Positions 9,634-18,385 of a stretch of DNA of 64,000 nt are shown here, one piece after another (the stretch's first letter is position 1; every line of letters begins with the position of its first letter). Location: positions 1,674,001 to 1,738,000 of the forward strand of contig NZ_CP061538.1 in NCBI RefSeq assembly GCF_014705945.2, in the 5' to 3' direction. Origin of the DNA: Rothia amarae (GTDB lineage Bacteria > Actinomycetota > Actinomycetes > Actinomycetales > Micrococcaceae). The notes beneath the pieces are model-generated. The model was not told where the DNA came from and ran no database searches. It saw only the letters and a list, made by a program, of their open reading frames with translations. The position numbers and the translations under genes were made by a program.

Positions 9634-10624
9634 CGGTTCCGTTTTTCACCGTAAAGTTCCAACTTATCCCGTTCATGGTGAGAACCTCGTGACGGATTTC
9701 AGATGCCATAGTAAAAGATTTGTCGCTATACCCCAGCAAATATTCGTCAAATGCGGGTAAATAAAAAGTTCTTTCTAGCGCCTGCTCTAGTTCTTCTGCA
9801 GTAATATTCAGCTGCCAGGAGGGCGCAAAATATTCGACATCCCCTATGACCATAGGGACGCAGTTCTCCGCTGACTTCAGGGCGGTGGTGGACTCCCGTT
9901 TGGTCAAGCCTGACCACCACGCCAAGTCGCTGACCGTCACGGGGCCGTGTCCATTGACATAACGCGTTCCCAGTTCTGCGAGAGCCTGTCCTGCAGGGAG
10001 ATGTCGCTGATTAACGCGTAAACGATCGATGTGTTGAAAAGTCTCCCGGTACCCGGCGAGGCTCCCCTGCACCATATCGCCTAGTCCACCGAAGGCTCTG
10101 AGAAGATGAGGACCGCGCCCATCAGCGGTACTCACTCCGGCGTCTTCAAAAACTCGATAGGCGTCCCGGCGTTCTAATACTTCACCCGTCTTCAAATTCA
10201 GCAGATGCGCATAAAGCGCTTCACGAGCTCGTTCGAAATCTCCTTCAACAAATCCGAGACCATGCCGACGCTTAGCTGCTGCGGCTTCGATGCGCGGGGA
10301 ACACAGGTGCATTAGCCAGCGAGCATCTTGGGCATCGAGAAAATGTAAAGTACCCCGCATGGGCCAAGCACGCACAATCTCATGATTTGCTACTGCTTCA
10401 TGTACCAGAGCATCTGTTGCCTCGATATCCTGCCCTGACGCCTCACCGTTTTCAACGCGCAGTGCGATAGCGCGGATACCCGCTTTATATGTTTGCCCCT
10501 GAAGAGCCAGCAGGTGACGAATTACGTGCACAGGATTCTTCAACGCAGGTCTTGCATTCGAACCCGCCAGCCCTTGAGCAATCAGACGGCGCGCTTGCAG
10601 CTCATGTTCTGGCAAAAGAGTCAT
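9614..10624 (-). CDS. AlkZ/YcaQ-like winged-helix DNA glycosylase family protein
   Basis: Protein of 336 aa of the HTH_42 (winged helix DNA-binding) family. Family marks are the LLALQGQ segment with a Q-x-Q pair (Gln42, Gln44) and WPMRGTLHFL at about 96-105. In characterised members (AlkZ, AlkX/YcaQ) the Q-hydrophobic-Q/D motif is the catalytic site for excising alkylated or cross-linked bases. Here the middle residue is Gly, so activity is plausible but not assured. AAGGA precedes the ATG. It sits next to recX-recA, which agrees with a repair role, and overlaps the convergent kinase-fold gene by 20 bp. Confidence 0.65.
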   Translation of the reverse strand: MTLLPEHELQARRLIAQGLAGSNARPALKNPVHVIRHLLALQGQTYKAGIRAIALRVENGEASGQDIEATDALVHEAVANHEIVRAWPMRGTLHFLDAQDARWLMHLCSPRIEAAAAKRRHGLGFVEGDFERAREALYAHLLNLKTGEVLERRDAYRVFEDAGVSTADGRGPHLLRAFGGLGDMVQGSLAGYRETFQHIDRLRVNQRHLPAGQALAELGTRYVNGHGPVTVSDLAWWSGLTKRESTTALKSAENCVPMVIGDVEYFAPSWQLNITAEELEQALERTFYLPAFDEYLLGYSDKSFTMASEIRHEVLTMNGISWNFTVKNGTVIGRTA

Positions 10625-10635
10625 TGCAATGGTCC

Positions 10636-11613
10636 TTAGAAAAAATAATCATCTGTATCAGCTGATTCGATACCATTATCTTCGATGAAGCGGTTAATTT
10701 CTTCTTTGACTACGCTAAATGCCATAGAAGAGGGGTATCCCTTACGTGCCAACATGCTGACCAACCGGCGCATAATCTTGTCTTTTTCTTTACGGTCAAA
10801 GAAATCCATGGACGGGCGCATTTTCTTACGGACTAGCTCATGAGCGTCGGCTCGCTCGTCTTCCTCGGTTCGTTGTTCCAGAGCGACCTCAGCTAATTCA
10901 CCGTTAACACCTTTTTCGCGGAGTTCCCGGCGAATTGCCGTCTTAGAAAGTTTCTTGACGTTCGCTCGCGTCCGCACATACATGTGAGCGAATTCTTCAT
11001 CGTTAATCAGTTTGACAGCTTCAAAACGGTCTAAAACATCTTGAGCGGTGTCCTCGCTGATTTCTTTATCTCTAAGTTTCTTTTCCAGTTGCGCCCGCGA
11101 TTTTGCTGACGCCGCTAGCTGATTAAGAACGATGTTTTTCGCCTGCGTAAATTCGGATTCGGGTTCTCTGCTGCGCCCCCGTCGTTGCCCCCTGCTGGTG
11201 TTTCCTTGAATTAGAGGGGATTCGGTTTCGGCTAGCCGGCTATCTGCACGAAATTGAACGCTTGATGAGGTGCGTTTCTTCTGTGGAATCTTCTCTGGAG
11301 GTTCCGCTCCAAATGCCGGAGCAAACGGCGATTTGGGATTAGTCTTCGGTTTCCTAAAACCTTTCTTATACCCCTCCCTATACCTCTTGCGGGGCCGAGC
11401 TCCCGAGAGTTTCTGAGAAGCGGAATAAGCCGTTAGGAGTTTCTTCTGAGAGTTTTCTTTCTCTGAAGGCGCTGCAGATGGGGTTGCTTTCCCCGTATAG
11501 GGAGTTCCTACCGAGTCGCTCGGTGCTCCTGAGGTATTTCCTCGCCCCGGTAAATCTTCGTGTTCGCCGAGGGCGGCAGGGTGCCATGCAGGAAAGTCAT
11601 TCGTTTCAGCCAT
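10636..11613 (-). CDS. recX: RecX-family regulator of RecA, with long N-terminal extension
   Basis: RecX binds RecA filaments and limits recombinase activity. The RecX three-helix repeats occupy the C-terminal half, from about residue 145 of 325. The first 140 or so residues are low-complexity, Ser/Pro/Lys/Arg rich and probably disordered, so the protein is about twice the usual RecX length. The chosen ATG (MAETND) has a strong GGAGGAAAGT just upstream; an in-frame ATG 39 nt earlier lacks one and abuts the recA terminator. It lies downstream of recA on the same strand, separated by a strong hairpin that probably lowers recX expression. Confidence 0.9.
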   Translation of the reverse strand: MAETNDFPAWHPAALGEHEDLPGRGNTSGAPSDSVGTPYTGKATPSAAPSEKENSQKKLLTAYSASQKLSGARPRKRYREGYKKGFRKPKTNPKSPFAPAFGAEPPEKIPQKKRTSSSVQFRADSRLAETESPLIQGNTSRGQRRGRSREPESEFTQAKNIVLNQLAASAKSRAQLEKKLRDKEISEDTAQDVLDRFEAVKLINDEEFAHMYVRTRANVKKLSKTAIRRELREKGVNGELAEVALEQRTEEDERADAHELVRKKMRPSMDFFDRKEKDKIMRRLVSMLARKGYPSSMAFSVVKEEINRFIEDNGIESADTDDYFF

Positions 11614-11648
11614 ACTTTCCTCCCCCACTTTCTTAAAATCCAGCGCAT

Positions 11649-11688
11649 TCAAAACGGTGAGGCAGGGGCGCTCCCCTGCCTCACCGTT
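11649..11688 (-). terminator. recA-recX intergenic terminator
   Basis: A perfect 16-bp stem (11653-11668 with 11673-11688) has a 4-nt loop and is followed on the - strand by TTTT. It lies between recA and recX and probably acts as a partial terminator setting the recA to recX ratio. Confidence 0.75.
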
Positions 11689-11739
11689 GAGAAGCTTTAT
11701 TCAACTTATTCGGGCAAAACCATACCCTCAAGCGTTACT

Positions 11740-12858
11740 TTAGAAGTTCTCGCTCACTGCATCCAATGGATCAATATCCTCAGAGAACTCATCCGCGACG
11801 TCAGCGCTCTCTTCTTCTTCATCAGACTCAATAATGCCAAGCTTCACCAGAGTTTTGTACTTGATTTCCTCGGCAAGCTCAGGATTATCCTTCAAGAAAC
11901 GACGGACATTTTCTTTACCTTGACCCAGCTGATCGCCTTCATAGGTAAACCAAGCACCGGACTTCTTGACGATGTTGTTTTCAACGCCCATGTCAATAAT
12001 GCCGCCCTCAATGGAAATACCTTCGCCATAGAGAATATCGAATTCAGCCTGCTTGAAGGGCGGAGCCATCTTGTTCTTCACAATCTTGGCACGGGTGCGG
12101 TTACCGATGGGGTTAGCACCATCTTTCAAAGTTTCGATACGACGGATATCAATACGAACCGACGCGTAGAACTTCAAGGCTTTACCACCGGTAGTGGTTT
12201 CGGGAGAACCGAAGAAAACACCAATTTTTTCACGCAACTGGTTAATGAAGATGGCGGTGGTACCGGTCTGCGCCAAACGGCCGGTGATCTTACGCAAAGC
12301 CTGCGACATCAATCGTGCCTGGAGGCCCACGTGGGAATCGCCCATTTCGCCTTCAATTTCTGCGCGAGGAACCAAAGCTGCAACTGAGTCAACCACGATG
12401 ATGTCAACAGAGCCTGAACCCACCAACATGTCCATGATTTCCAAAGCTTGCTCACCGGTATCAGGCTGAGACACCAACAATGCGTCTGTATCAACGCCCA
12501 ACTTAGCAGCGTAAATAGGATCGAGCGCGTGCTCGGCGTCGATAAAGGCAGCAATACCGCCTTCTTTCTGAACGCTAGCAACGGCGTGCAAAGCTACAGT
12601 GGTCTTACCTGAAGATTCAGGACCATAAATTTCTACGACGCGACCACGAGGCAACCCCCCAATTCCCAATGCGGCATCCAGAGACAGTGCGCCAGTGGAG
12701 ATAGTTTCAACTTTCACGGCTTCTTTATCGCCCAGACGCATGACTGCGCCCTTGCCATAATTCTTATCGATTTGAGCCATGACGGCTTCAAGAGCTTTTT
12801 CGCGCCCCTCTTCTGAAACTCGGCTGACCTGCTGGGTTGTGCGGGATTTAGCTGCCAT
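11740..12858 (-). CDS. recA: Recombinase RecA
   Basis: DNA strand-exchange ATPase and co-protease for LexA. The protein is 372 aa with Walker A GPESSGKT at 79-86 and the acidic C-terminal tail typical of RecA. The ATG at 12858 has GTGAGGT upstream; a longer frame starting at 12921 lacks any ribosome binding site and crosses the predicted promoter, so it is rejected. Two control signals lie upstream: a PafBC/RecA-NDp-type promoter at 12909-12931 and a LexA-box-like palindrome at 13015-13028. No intein is present. Confidence 0.98.
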   Translation of the reverse strand: MAAKSRTTQQVSRVSEEGREKALEAVMAQIDKNYGKGAVMRLGDKEAVKVETISTGALSLDAALGIGGLPRGRVVEIYGPESSGKTTVALHAVASVQKEGGIAAFIDAEHALDPIYAAKLGVDTDALLVSQPDTGEQALEIMDMLVGSGSVDIIVVDSVAALVPRAEIEGEMGDSHVGLQARLMSQALRKITGRLAQTGTTAIFINQLREKIGVFFGSPETTTGGKALKFYASVRIDIRRIETLKDGANPIGNRTRAKIVKNKMAPPFKQAEFDILYGEGISIEGGIIDMGVENNIVKKSGAWFTYEGDQLGQGKENVRRFLKDNPELAEEIKYKTLVKLGIIESDEEEESADVADEFSEDIDPLDAVSENF

Positions 12859-12908
12859 TATGTATAACCTCACTTGGTTTCTGTGATGGAAGTTTTGCTT
12901 CTGACACC

Positions 12909-12931
12909 ACAGTAAGCGCAACGACTGACAA
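12909..12931 (-). promoter_or_regulatory. RecA-NDp (PafBC-type) promoter of recA
   Basis: On the - strand the sequence reads TTGTCAGTC, then 8 nt, then TACTGT. The published actinobacterial LexA-independent DNA-damage promoter is TTGTCRGTG-N8-TANNNT; only the last base of the first block differs. The predicted start would leave a leader of about 44 nt. This implies control by the PafBC activator in addition to LexA. Confidence 0.65.
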
Positions 12932-13014
12932 TTTAAGGCCTTTTTCGAAATCTGTGGATAAATCCGACCTAAAAATTGAACTTTTTTCTATCTGTGGAAA
13001 ACTTTACCGGTTTT

Positions 13015-13028
13015 CGAACATATTTTCT
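13015..13028 (-). promoter_or_regulatory. LexA-box-like site upstream of recA
   Basis: CGAACATATTTTCT on the + strand matches the Gram-positive SOS box CGAACATATGTTCG at 12 of 14 positions. It lies 157 bp upstream of the recA start, beyond the PafBC-type promoter, so it may serve a second distal promoter. A second TCGAAC half-site is at 13034-13039. Confidence 0.5.
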
Positions 13029-13062
13029 AGTATTCGAACTTAATTAGAACAAAATAACCAAT

Positions 13063-13284
13063 CTAAGACTTTGGGGGAATATCTGGACCCCACCTACGCT
13101 CCGGTGGTATCTCCTGCATGGTGCATACAGCAAGCCATACCGCCCGCACGTCTTCTCCGCGGTTAAGCGCTTCTTGAACAGTAACGTTATTGAATTCGGG
13201 AAGCACGAGGTCTCGTGCCAGTACTCTCGAATATGAGGGTGTAAATTCATAATCCATCAGAGACCAAAATTCACTGAGTTTCAC
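13063..13284 (-). CDS. DUF3046 family protein
   Basis: Small protein of 73 aa matching the actinobacterial DUF3046 family, known mainly as a conserved neighbour of recA. Family marks are an N-terminal LSEFW, an internal EALNRGEDVRAVW and a final helix. The GTG start is supported by GAAGGG seven nt upstream. The function is unknown. It lies between clgR and recA on the same strand, and the recA control region starts within or just after its 3' end. Confidence 0.85.
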   Translation of the reverse strand: MKLSEFWSLMDYEFTPSYSRVLARDLVLPEFNNVTVQEALNRGEDVRAVWLAVCTMQEIPPERRWGPDIPPKS

Positions 13285-13327
13285 AGCAACCCTTCCCTTT
13301 TAGGTACTTCTCAACCATGCTTTGTCA

Positions 13328-13363
13328 TAAAAACTGCACGCCCATGATTCATGAACGTGCAGT
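13328..13363 (-). terminator. clgR terminator
   Basis: An 8-bp stem (13333-13340 with 13356-13363) has an inner CATGA/TCATG pairing and is followed on the - strand by TTTTT. It lies directly downstream of clgR and separates it from DUF3046. Confidence 0.7.
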
Positions 13364-13408
13364 CTAGAAGATTGAGGCGGCGAGAACCACCTTCAAACAT
13401 CCCCATAA

Positions 13409-13861
13409 TTATCGAGTGGGGCTCAAAGTAGGCTCGCCTGAAGGAATATCCTTGGAAGAAGTAGCGGAAACACCGTATTCACGCTTGAACTGTTCAGAGA
13501 ACTCAGCGGGAACCGTATCGGGAACATTGAAGCCTTCTTCAACAGCCATACGCTCTGAAACCTCTGCAAGCATCTGAGAGAGAGGAATCTCCAGTGCCTG
13601 ACAGATAGAAGCGAGCAGTTCAGAAGAAGCTTCTTTCTGACCGCGTTCCACTTCACTGAGATAGCCCAATGAGACTCGAGCCGAATGAGAGACTTCGCGC
13701 AACGTACGATTCTGACGCTGACGAACATCACGAAGCACTTCACCAATAGCGTGACGCAACAGGATTACCTTGGGCTCGCGCGAGGTGGGTGCAGTATTTG
13801 CGGACTGACCCACATCCTTCCAACGGACGACACCGTTTACGGATACGGGTTGCTTAGTCAT
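13409..13861 (-). CDS. clgR: XRE-family transcriptional regulator ClgR
   Basis: Helix-turn-helix activator of Clp protease genes (and of recA/DNA-repair genes in corynebacteria). The protein is 150 aa. The HTH occupies about 40-95, with the diagnostic [20 protein letters not shown] stretch shared with ClgR of mycobacteria and corynebacteria. The order clgR-(DUF3046)-recA next to cinA, pgsA and ftsK matches the mycobacterial locus, which supports the name. The tail (RMAVEEGF to end) is probably unstructured; ClgR is a ClpCP substrate elsewhere. A plausible promoter (TTGCTT-16-TAGGCT on the - strand) lies upstream, around 13915-13945. Confidence 0.85.
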   Translation of the reverse strand: MTKQPVSVNGVVRWKDVGQSANTAPTSREPKVILLRHAIGEVLRDVRQRQNRTLREVSHSARVSLGYLSEVERGQKEASSELLASICQALEIPLSQMLAEVSERMAVEEGFNVPDTVPAEFSEQFKREYGVSATSSKDIPSGEPTLSPTR

Positions 13862-14065
13862 TTTTATACCTAACTCCTGGTATTCATGCTCAGATGCCTG
13901 AGCGCTTCTAATAGCCTAACTGATTTCAGATAATAAGCAAGATTATTTTATTCTTCAGAAATCTTTTCTATTCACTGAAGCCTTGCATTTAATACAACAG
14001 CACGTACCTGTGTTTTCATTCCCCTAAATTCAAAAAATTCTCTGGGTATTTCCTGAGAGAAGGCC

Positions 14066-14566
14066 TTAGGGGGACGCTGGGCTGGAAGATATCAGTGCGC
14101 CCAGTAGTAGATGAAGAGCATCTTCTGCAGCTTGAAGTCGAATCTCTCGGCGATCACCCGAATATTGTTGCTCCACGCTTCGGGAACCTTCGGGAGTAAG
14201 AATACCTAAATAGACCCTGCCCACGGGTTTACCGTCATGCGGTGCTGGCCCAGCCACGCCCGTCGTCGAAATAGCAAATTCTGCACCGCATACTCTAGCG
14301 GCGCCCTGCGCCATCTGCTCCGCTACCAGAGGGTCCACCGAACCTTGTTCTGCAAGCAACTCTTCTTCAACACCAAGCACCGTTTGCTTGACCTCATTGG
14401 CATAAGAAATGACGCCGCCGTAATAAGTAGCGGAGGCACCAGGTACTGTACAGAGAAAATTACCCAGCATGCCCCCGGTCAAAGATTCAGCAGTGGCAAG
14501 GTGAACCCCTCTCGCAGTTGCAGCTTCAATAACCTCTCGAGCAAGCTCTTCCAATTCGGCCATCAT
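14066..14566 (-). CDS. pncC: Nicotinamide-nucleotide amidase (CinA C-terminal domain)
   Basis: Deamidates nicotinamide mononucleotide for NAD recycling. The 166-aa protein is the CinA C-terminal domain alone, without the N-terminal MoCF-like pyrophosphatase domain of full-length CinA. The active-site region AESLTGG is near residue 26. It starts with tandem ATGs right after the pgsA stop (TAATATGATG) and has no clear ribosome binding site, so it is probably coupled to pgsA. The order ftsK-pgsA-cinA-clgR is conserved in Actinobacteria. Confidence 0.9.
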   Translation of the reverse strand: MMAELEELAREVIEAATARGVHLATAESLTGGMLGNFLCTVPGASATYYGGVISYANEVKQTVLGVEEELLAEQGSVDPLVAEQMAQGAARVCGAEFAISTTGVAGPAPHDGKPVGRVYLGILTPEGSRSVEQQYSGDRREIRLQAAEDALHLLLGALISSSPASP

Positions 14567-14567
14567 A

Positions 14568-15167
14568 TTAGGAGGGGTTCTTTGCTAGATAGTCACGGCG
14601 GAGTTCGATTGCTTTCTTCACGTAGTCGAGACCCGTCACCACGGTAATAACAACCACAGCCGCCATCACGATATAACCGGGAATGAGAGCCCAGGTACCC
14701 AGCTGCCCCAAAGGAGCAACTAAGAGTACCAGCGCAACGGTCTGCAAAACGGTCTTAAGCTTGCCACCTTTGCCTGCAGCCATCACGCCATAGCGAATCA
14801 CGAAGAAACGCATGATGGTAATCCCCCACTCGCGCACCAAAATCACGATGGTGACCCACCACCACAGCTCGCCAAGAATGGAAAGCATGACAAATGCTGC
14901 ACCGGTAAGCAACTTATCGGCAATAGGGTCTGCGATTTTGCCAAAGCTGGTAATCAAGTTGCGCGAACGAGCGATGGAGCCATCCAGCCAGTCAGTAATC
15001 ATCGCCAGAATAAACACCGCCAGTGCCCACCAGCGTGCGCTCAGCGAATCCTCTCCAAAGGTGCCGCCCCCCGCCATGAGCCACACAAACAGCGGAACCA
15101 TAATGATGCGCAAAGTAGTTAGTACATTGGGCAGGTTCCAGTTGGAAGCCTGTTGGGTTTCGCTCAT
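14568..15167 (-). CDS. pgsA: CDP-diacylglycerol-glycerol-3-phosphate 3-phosphatidyltransferase
   Basis: Membrane enzyme for the first committed step to phosphatidylglycerol and cardiolipin; CDP-diacylglycerol comes from CdsA (63013-63861). The protein is 199 aa with several membrane segments and the CDP-alcohol phosphotransferase motif DWLDGSIAR followed by G-x3-D-x3-D (FGKIADPIADK). The ATG at 15167 is preferred; a longer frame reaching 15293 runs into ftsK and is rejected. It lies 19 bp after ftsK and its stop nearly touches cinA. Actinobacteria carry several paralogs (for example phosphatidylinositol-phosphate synthase), but the context favours PgsA. Confidence 0.9.
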   Translation of the reverse strand: MSETQQASNWNLPNVLTTLRIIMVPLFVWLMAGGGTFGEDSLSARWWALAVFILAMITDWLDGSIARSRNLITSFGKIADPIADKLLTGAAFVMLSILGELWWWVTIVILVREWGITIMRFFVIRYGVMAAGKGGKLKTVLQTVALVLLVAPLGQLGTWALIPGYIVMAAVVVITVVTGLDYVKKAIELRRDYLAKNPS

Positions 15168-15186
15168 GACGATCTCTCTTTCTGGA

Positions 15187-18100
15187 TTATCTGCCGGTGA
15201 GATTCCAGGCGTCTTCGTCGCCTGGTTCATCAGCTGAGTCAAAATAGTCGGGGGCTGGTTCGCCGAGGGAACTAGCCACGGCATCGGTTCCATAGTGCTC
15301 GCCCAAACCGCTCTCAGCGGGAACTGTAGCCGGTTCGGGCTCGGGTGGATCTTCGCCCCGTAGTTTCGCCAAAACTACCGGAAGATCATCGGGAGCTACC
15401 AGCACATCGCGTGCTTTCGACCCTTCTGACGGTCCAACGATTTCGCGTGATTCCAGCAAATCCATCAGACGGCCTGCTTTAGCGAAACCGACGCGTAGCT
15501 TGCGCTGCAACATGGAAGTTGAGCCAAATTGGGTAGTCACTACGAGTTCAGCTGCCTGCAAGAGAACATCGAGGTCATCTCCAATATCATCATCAATCTG
15601 CTTCTTCGGAGCTGCCTGGATGACATCGTCACGATAGCGTACCGGCATCTGGGTTTTGACGTGCTCCACGATGTCATGAATCTCAGATTCACCGACCCAC
15701 GCACCCTGCACTCGAATAGGCTTAGATGCGCCCATCGGCAAAAAGAGCGCGTCACCCTGTCCGATGAGCTTTTCTGCACCGGGTTGGTCGAGAACCACAC
15801 GGGAATCGGTAACCGATGAAGTCGCAAAAGCCAGACGCGAAGGTACGTTCGCCTTAATCAAACCGGTGACGACGTCGACCGACGGGCGCTGGGTAGCCAA
15901 CACCAGGTGAATACCCGCAGCACGAGCCAGCTGGGTGATACGCACGATGGACTCTTCGACGTCGCGCGGGGCAACCAACATGAGGTCGGCAAGCTCGTCC
16001 ACAATCACCAAAAGGTAGGGATATTCCTTGATGGTTCGCTGAGAGCCCGGCTCGGGTTGAATCTTGCCCGCCTTGACCGCTTTATTGAAATCATCAATGT
16101 GCTTATATCCGTAATGAGCCAGGTCGTCGTAGCGGGCATCCATTTCTCGTACTACCCATTGCAAAGCTTCAGCAGCCTTTTTCGGGCTGGTGATAATGGG
16201 AGTAATAAGGTGAGGGATACCTTCGTAAGCGGTCAGTTCCACGCGCTTCGGATCAACCATCACTAGGCGAACCTGATCGGGAGTAGAGCGCATCAGAATA
16301 GAGGTAATCATCGAGTTCACGAACGACGATTTACCTGCACCCGTTGCACCGGCAACCAGCATATGCGGCATCTTTGCCAAGTTGGCGAGAACAAATCCGC
16401 CTTCGACATCTTTGCCCACGCCCATAATCATGGGATGGTGCGCCTGATGAGCTTGTGGAGAGCGCAGAACATCGCCCAACGCTACGGTCTCGCGATCGGT
16501 ATTTGGAATCTCAATACCAATAGCGGATTTACCGGGAATAGGCGAAAGGATGCGCACATCAGCAGATGCCACAGCATATGAAATGTTTTTAGAAAGCGCA
16601 GTAACTCGCTCTACTTTCGTACCGGCACCCAGCTCAATTTCGTAGCGGGTAACGGTGGGTCCACGGGAGAATCCGGTAACCTCGGCGTCCACGTTGAACT
16701 GCTGGAGCACGTTAGTTAATGACTCAACGACTTGCTCATTGACCTCGGACGACTCTTTGGCAGGTGGGCCTGCAATCAGCAAGGATTCCTCGGGAAGTTC
16801 ATAGTTACCCGAAGAGGATTCAACTACCTGTGCCGGCCGTGGTGACTCCACCGGTGCTGAGATCGTGTTGTTCTGTACCGATCGGCTAGTTGAAGCAGGG
16901 GTAGCCTTTGGCGTATTTAAGGACGCCGGGGCTGGACTCGAAGCTGCCGGTCGCTGGGGAGCCATTGCACGGGACGTTGTTGCCTGAGACTGACCTGCTG
17001 CTACCGATGCCGAAGCGTTAGCTGAGCCAGAAGGCTCTTGATCTCGATTCGATTCTGTTTCTCTGGGACGAGAATCTTCTGGTTCGACCCGTCCGTGATT
17101 TACCGCTGCCTGCTGTGCCTGGGCAAGGCGCTGAGCTGGAGCATCTGAATCGGCATACTGGCTAACATCAAAAAGCTCGCTTTGTGCCTTAGCAGAAACA
17201 GATTCTTCTTCCTGTGCCATGACATCAAACGCCTTCGTCTGGCGTTTCTGGGCACGCTTTGAAGAAACTGTCTTCTTCTGGGGCTGGGTGGGTGGATCAA
17301 CATATTCGTAATCGTCAGAAAGCAGGGCGGTATCAAACGCTTCATCACCGTCATAGCGATCCAGACGCCGATCATTTTCATGCCCAGTTCCAAAGCCCAG
17401 CCATGCCAAGAGCCCCTTCCGAGGAGGGCTAGCAGGAGCGGGTTCGTGCTCGTAGAGATAGCTGCGGTCATGCTCTTTGGCGTCTAATTGGGTAGTAGCT
17501 GGTTCAGGACGCGCGGGCGCCTCCCCCAACATGACCCCCATCAAATGAACGATTTTGGGAACAACTTGGCGAAGAGGAGTTTTGGTAGCAATGAGCAGAC
17601 CGATCAAGAAAACAAGCCCGATGAGAAGCCACTCAAAGAAACTAATACCGCCCACTAAACGCATGGCAGGGGCTGAGAGAATTAGTCCAATAATTCCGCC
17701 ACCAGACCACACGCCTTCAAATCCTTGAGCGAGGGTGGGATAACCTGCCAGCTTGGCACCGAGCATGGAGGTGGCTATTACCATGAGCAACATGCCCAGG
17801 GCTATGCGGTTGTTAGCGTGAACCTCCACAGGATGGCGGAAGATTCTCCAGGCGAACACCATGCAGAAAATTGGAATGAGCAGAGTTCCAAAGCCAAAGA
17901 GACCGCCCACCATCACATGCCAAGCGTGAAGGGGCCATTCAATCCAAGAGTACGTATCGATGGTGCGCCATGCCCACCATTCCACTCCGGCAGTTATCAA
18001 CCCGATGGTGAGAATCAGTAATGCTCCCCCATCGCGCCGCTCGTCAGGGTGCATATCAGTGCGCAGAGTTCCCATACGACGGACGGCGGCGCCGACCGTG

Positions 18101-18276
18101 TGTGCCAGGGAAGTCCACACTGCCAAGATGCTCCGTAGCAACCAGTTAGGTGACTCAGATGCAGACTGAGCACCAGAGCGAGCGCGGTTTGAGCCGCCCT
18201 TTGCTCGGGTGCTAGAGGAACGTGTCTTTTTCTTTCCAGCCTGGGAAGACCGACCAGATGAGGTTCTCGGTGCCAT
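15187..18276 (-). CDS. ftsK: DNA translocase FtsK/SpoIIIE
   Basis: Septal DNA pump that clears chromosome termini during division. The protein is 1029 aa: a basic Ser/Arg-rich N-tail (1-35), four membrane segments up to about 230, a Pro/Ala/Gln-rich linker (about 270-500) and the RecA-like motor with Walker [11 protein letters not shown]. The C-terminal gamma winged-helix domain (about 890-970) reads chromosome polarity motifs. The ATG follows AGGA at short spacing. It heads a ftsK-pgsA-cinA unit. Confidence 0.97.
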   Translation of the reverse strand: MAPRTSSGRSSQAGKKKTRSSSTRAKGGSNRARSGAQSASESPNWLLRSILAVWTSLAHTVGAAVRRMGTLRTDMHPDERRDGGALLILTIGLITAGVEWWAWRTIDTYSWIEWPLHAWHVMVGGLFGFGTLLIPIFCMVFAWRIFRHPVEVHANNRIALGMLLMVIATSMLGAKLAGYPTLAQGFEGVWSGGGIIGLILSAPAMRLVGGISFFEWLLIGLVFLIGLLIATKTPLRQVVPKIVHLMGVMLGEAPARPEPATTQLDAKEHDRSYLYEHEPAPASPPRKGLLAWLGFGTGHENDRRLDRYDGDEAFDTALLSDDYEYVDPPTQPQKKTVSSKRAQKRQTKAFDVMAQEEESVSAKAQSELFDVSQYADSDAPAQRLAQAQQAAVNHGRVEPEDSRPRETESNRDQEPSGSANASASVAAGQSQATTSRAMAPQRPAASSPAPASLNTPKATPASTSRSVQNNTISAPVESPRPAQVVESSSGNYELPEESLLIAGPPAKESSEVNEQVVESLTNVLQQFNVDAEVTGFSRGPTVTRYEIELGAGTKVERVTALSKNISYAVASADVRILSPIPGKSAIGIEIPNTDRETVALGDVLRSPQAHQAHHPMIMGVGKDVEGGFVLANLAKMPHMLVAGATGAGKSSFVNSMITSILMRSTPDQVRLVMVDPKRVELTAYEGIPHLITPIITSPKKAAEALQWVVREMDARYDDLAHYGYKHIDDFNKAVKAGKIQPEPGSQRTIKEYPYLLVIVDELADLMLVAPRDVEESIVRITQLARAAGIHLVLATQRPSVDVVTGLIKANVPSRLAFATSSVTDSRVVLDQPGAEKLIGQGDALFLPMGASKPIRVQGAWVGESEIHDIVEHVKTQMPVRYRDDVIQAAPKKQIDDDIGDDLDVLLQAAELVVTTQFGSTSMLQRKLRVGFAKAGRLMDLLESREIVGPSEGSKARDVLVAPDDLPVVLAKLRGEDPPEPEPATVPAESGLGEHYGTDAVASSLGEPAPDYFDSADEPGDEDAWNLTGR

Positions 18277-18300
18277 ACGTCCTAAACATTAGTTAGCGAG

Positions 18301-18340
18301 AGCGGAAAGCCTTCAAGTTAACCTTGAAAGCTTTCCGCTT
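18301..18340. terminator. Hairpin between rnj and ftsK
   Basis: AGCGGAAAGC pairs with GCTTTCCGCT, with an inner TTCAAG/CTTGAA stem. It lies downstream of rnj on the - strand. There is no long T run, so it may be a weak terminator or an mRNA 3'-end stabiliser. Confidence 0.55.
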
Positions 18341-18385
18341 CAATCTTTAGAAAATAAGTTTCAACTTTACGTTTAACTTACAGGA

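Noticed and set aside
11560-12387. 275-codon + strand open frame opposite recX/recA
   Set aside because: It is antisense to the certain recA and recX genes, has no ribosome binding site or family match, and its codon content mirrors recA.
12859-12921. Longer N-terminus for recA
   Set aside because: It would cover the PafBC-type promoter and has no ribosome binding site.
15168-15293. Longer N-terminus for pgsA overlapping ftsK
   Set aside because: It would overlap ftsK by more than 100 bp; the ATG at 15167 fits the family.
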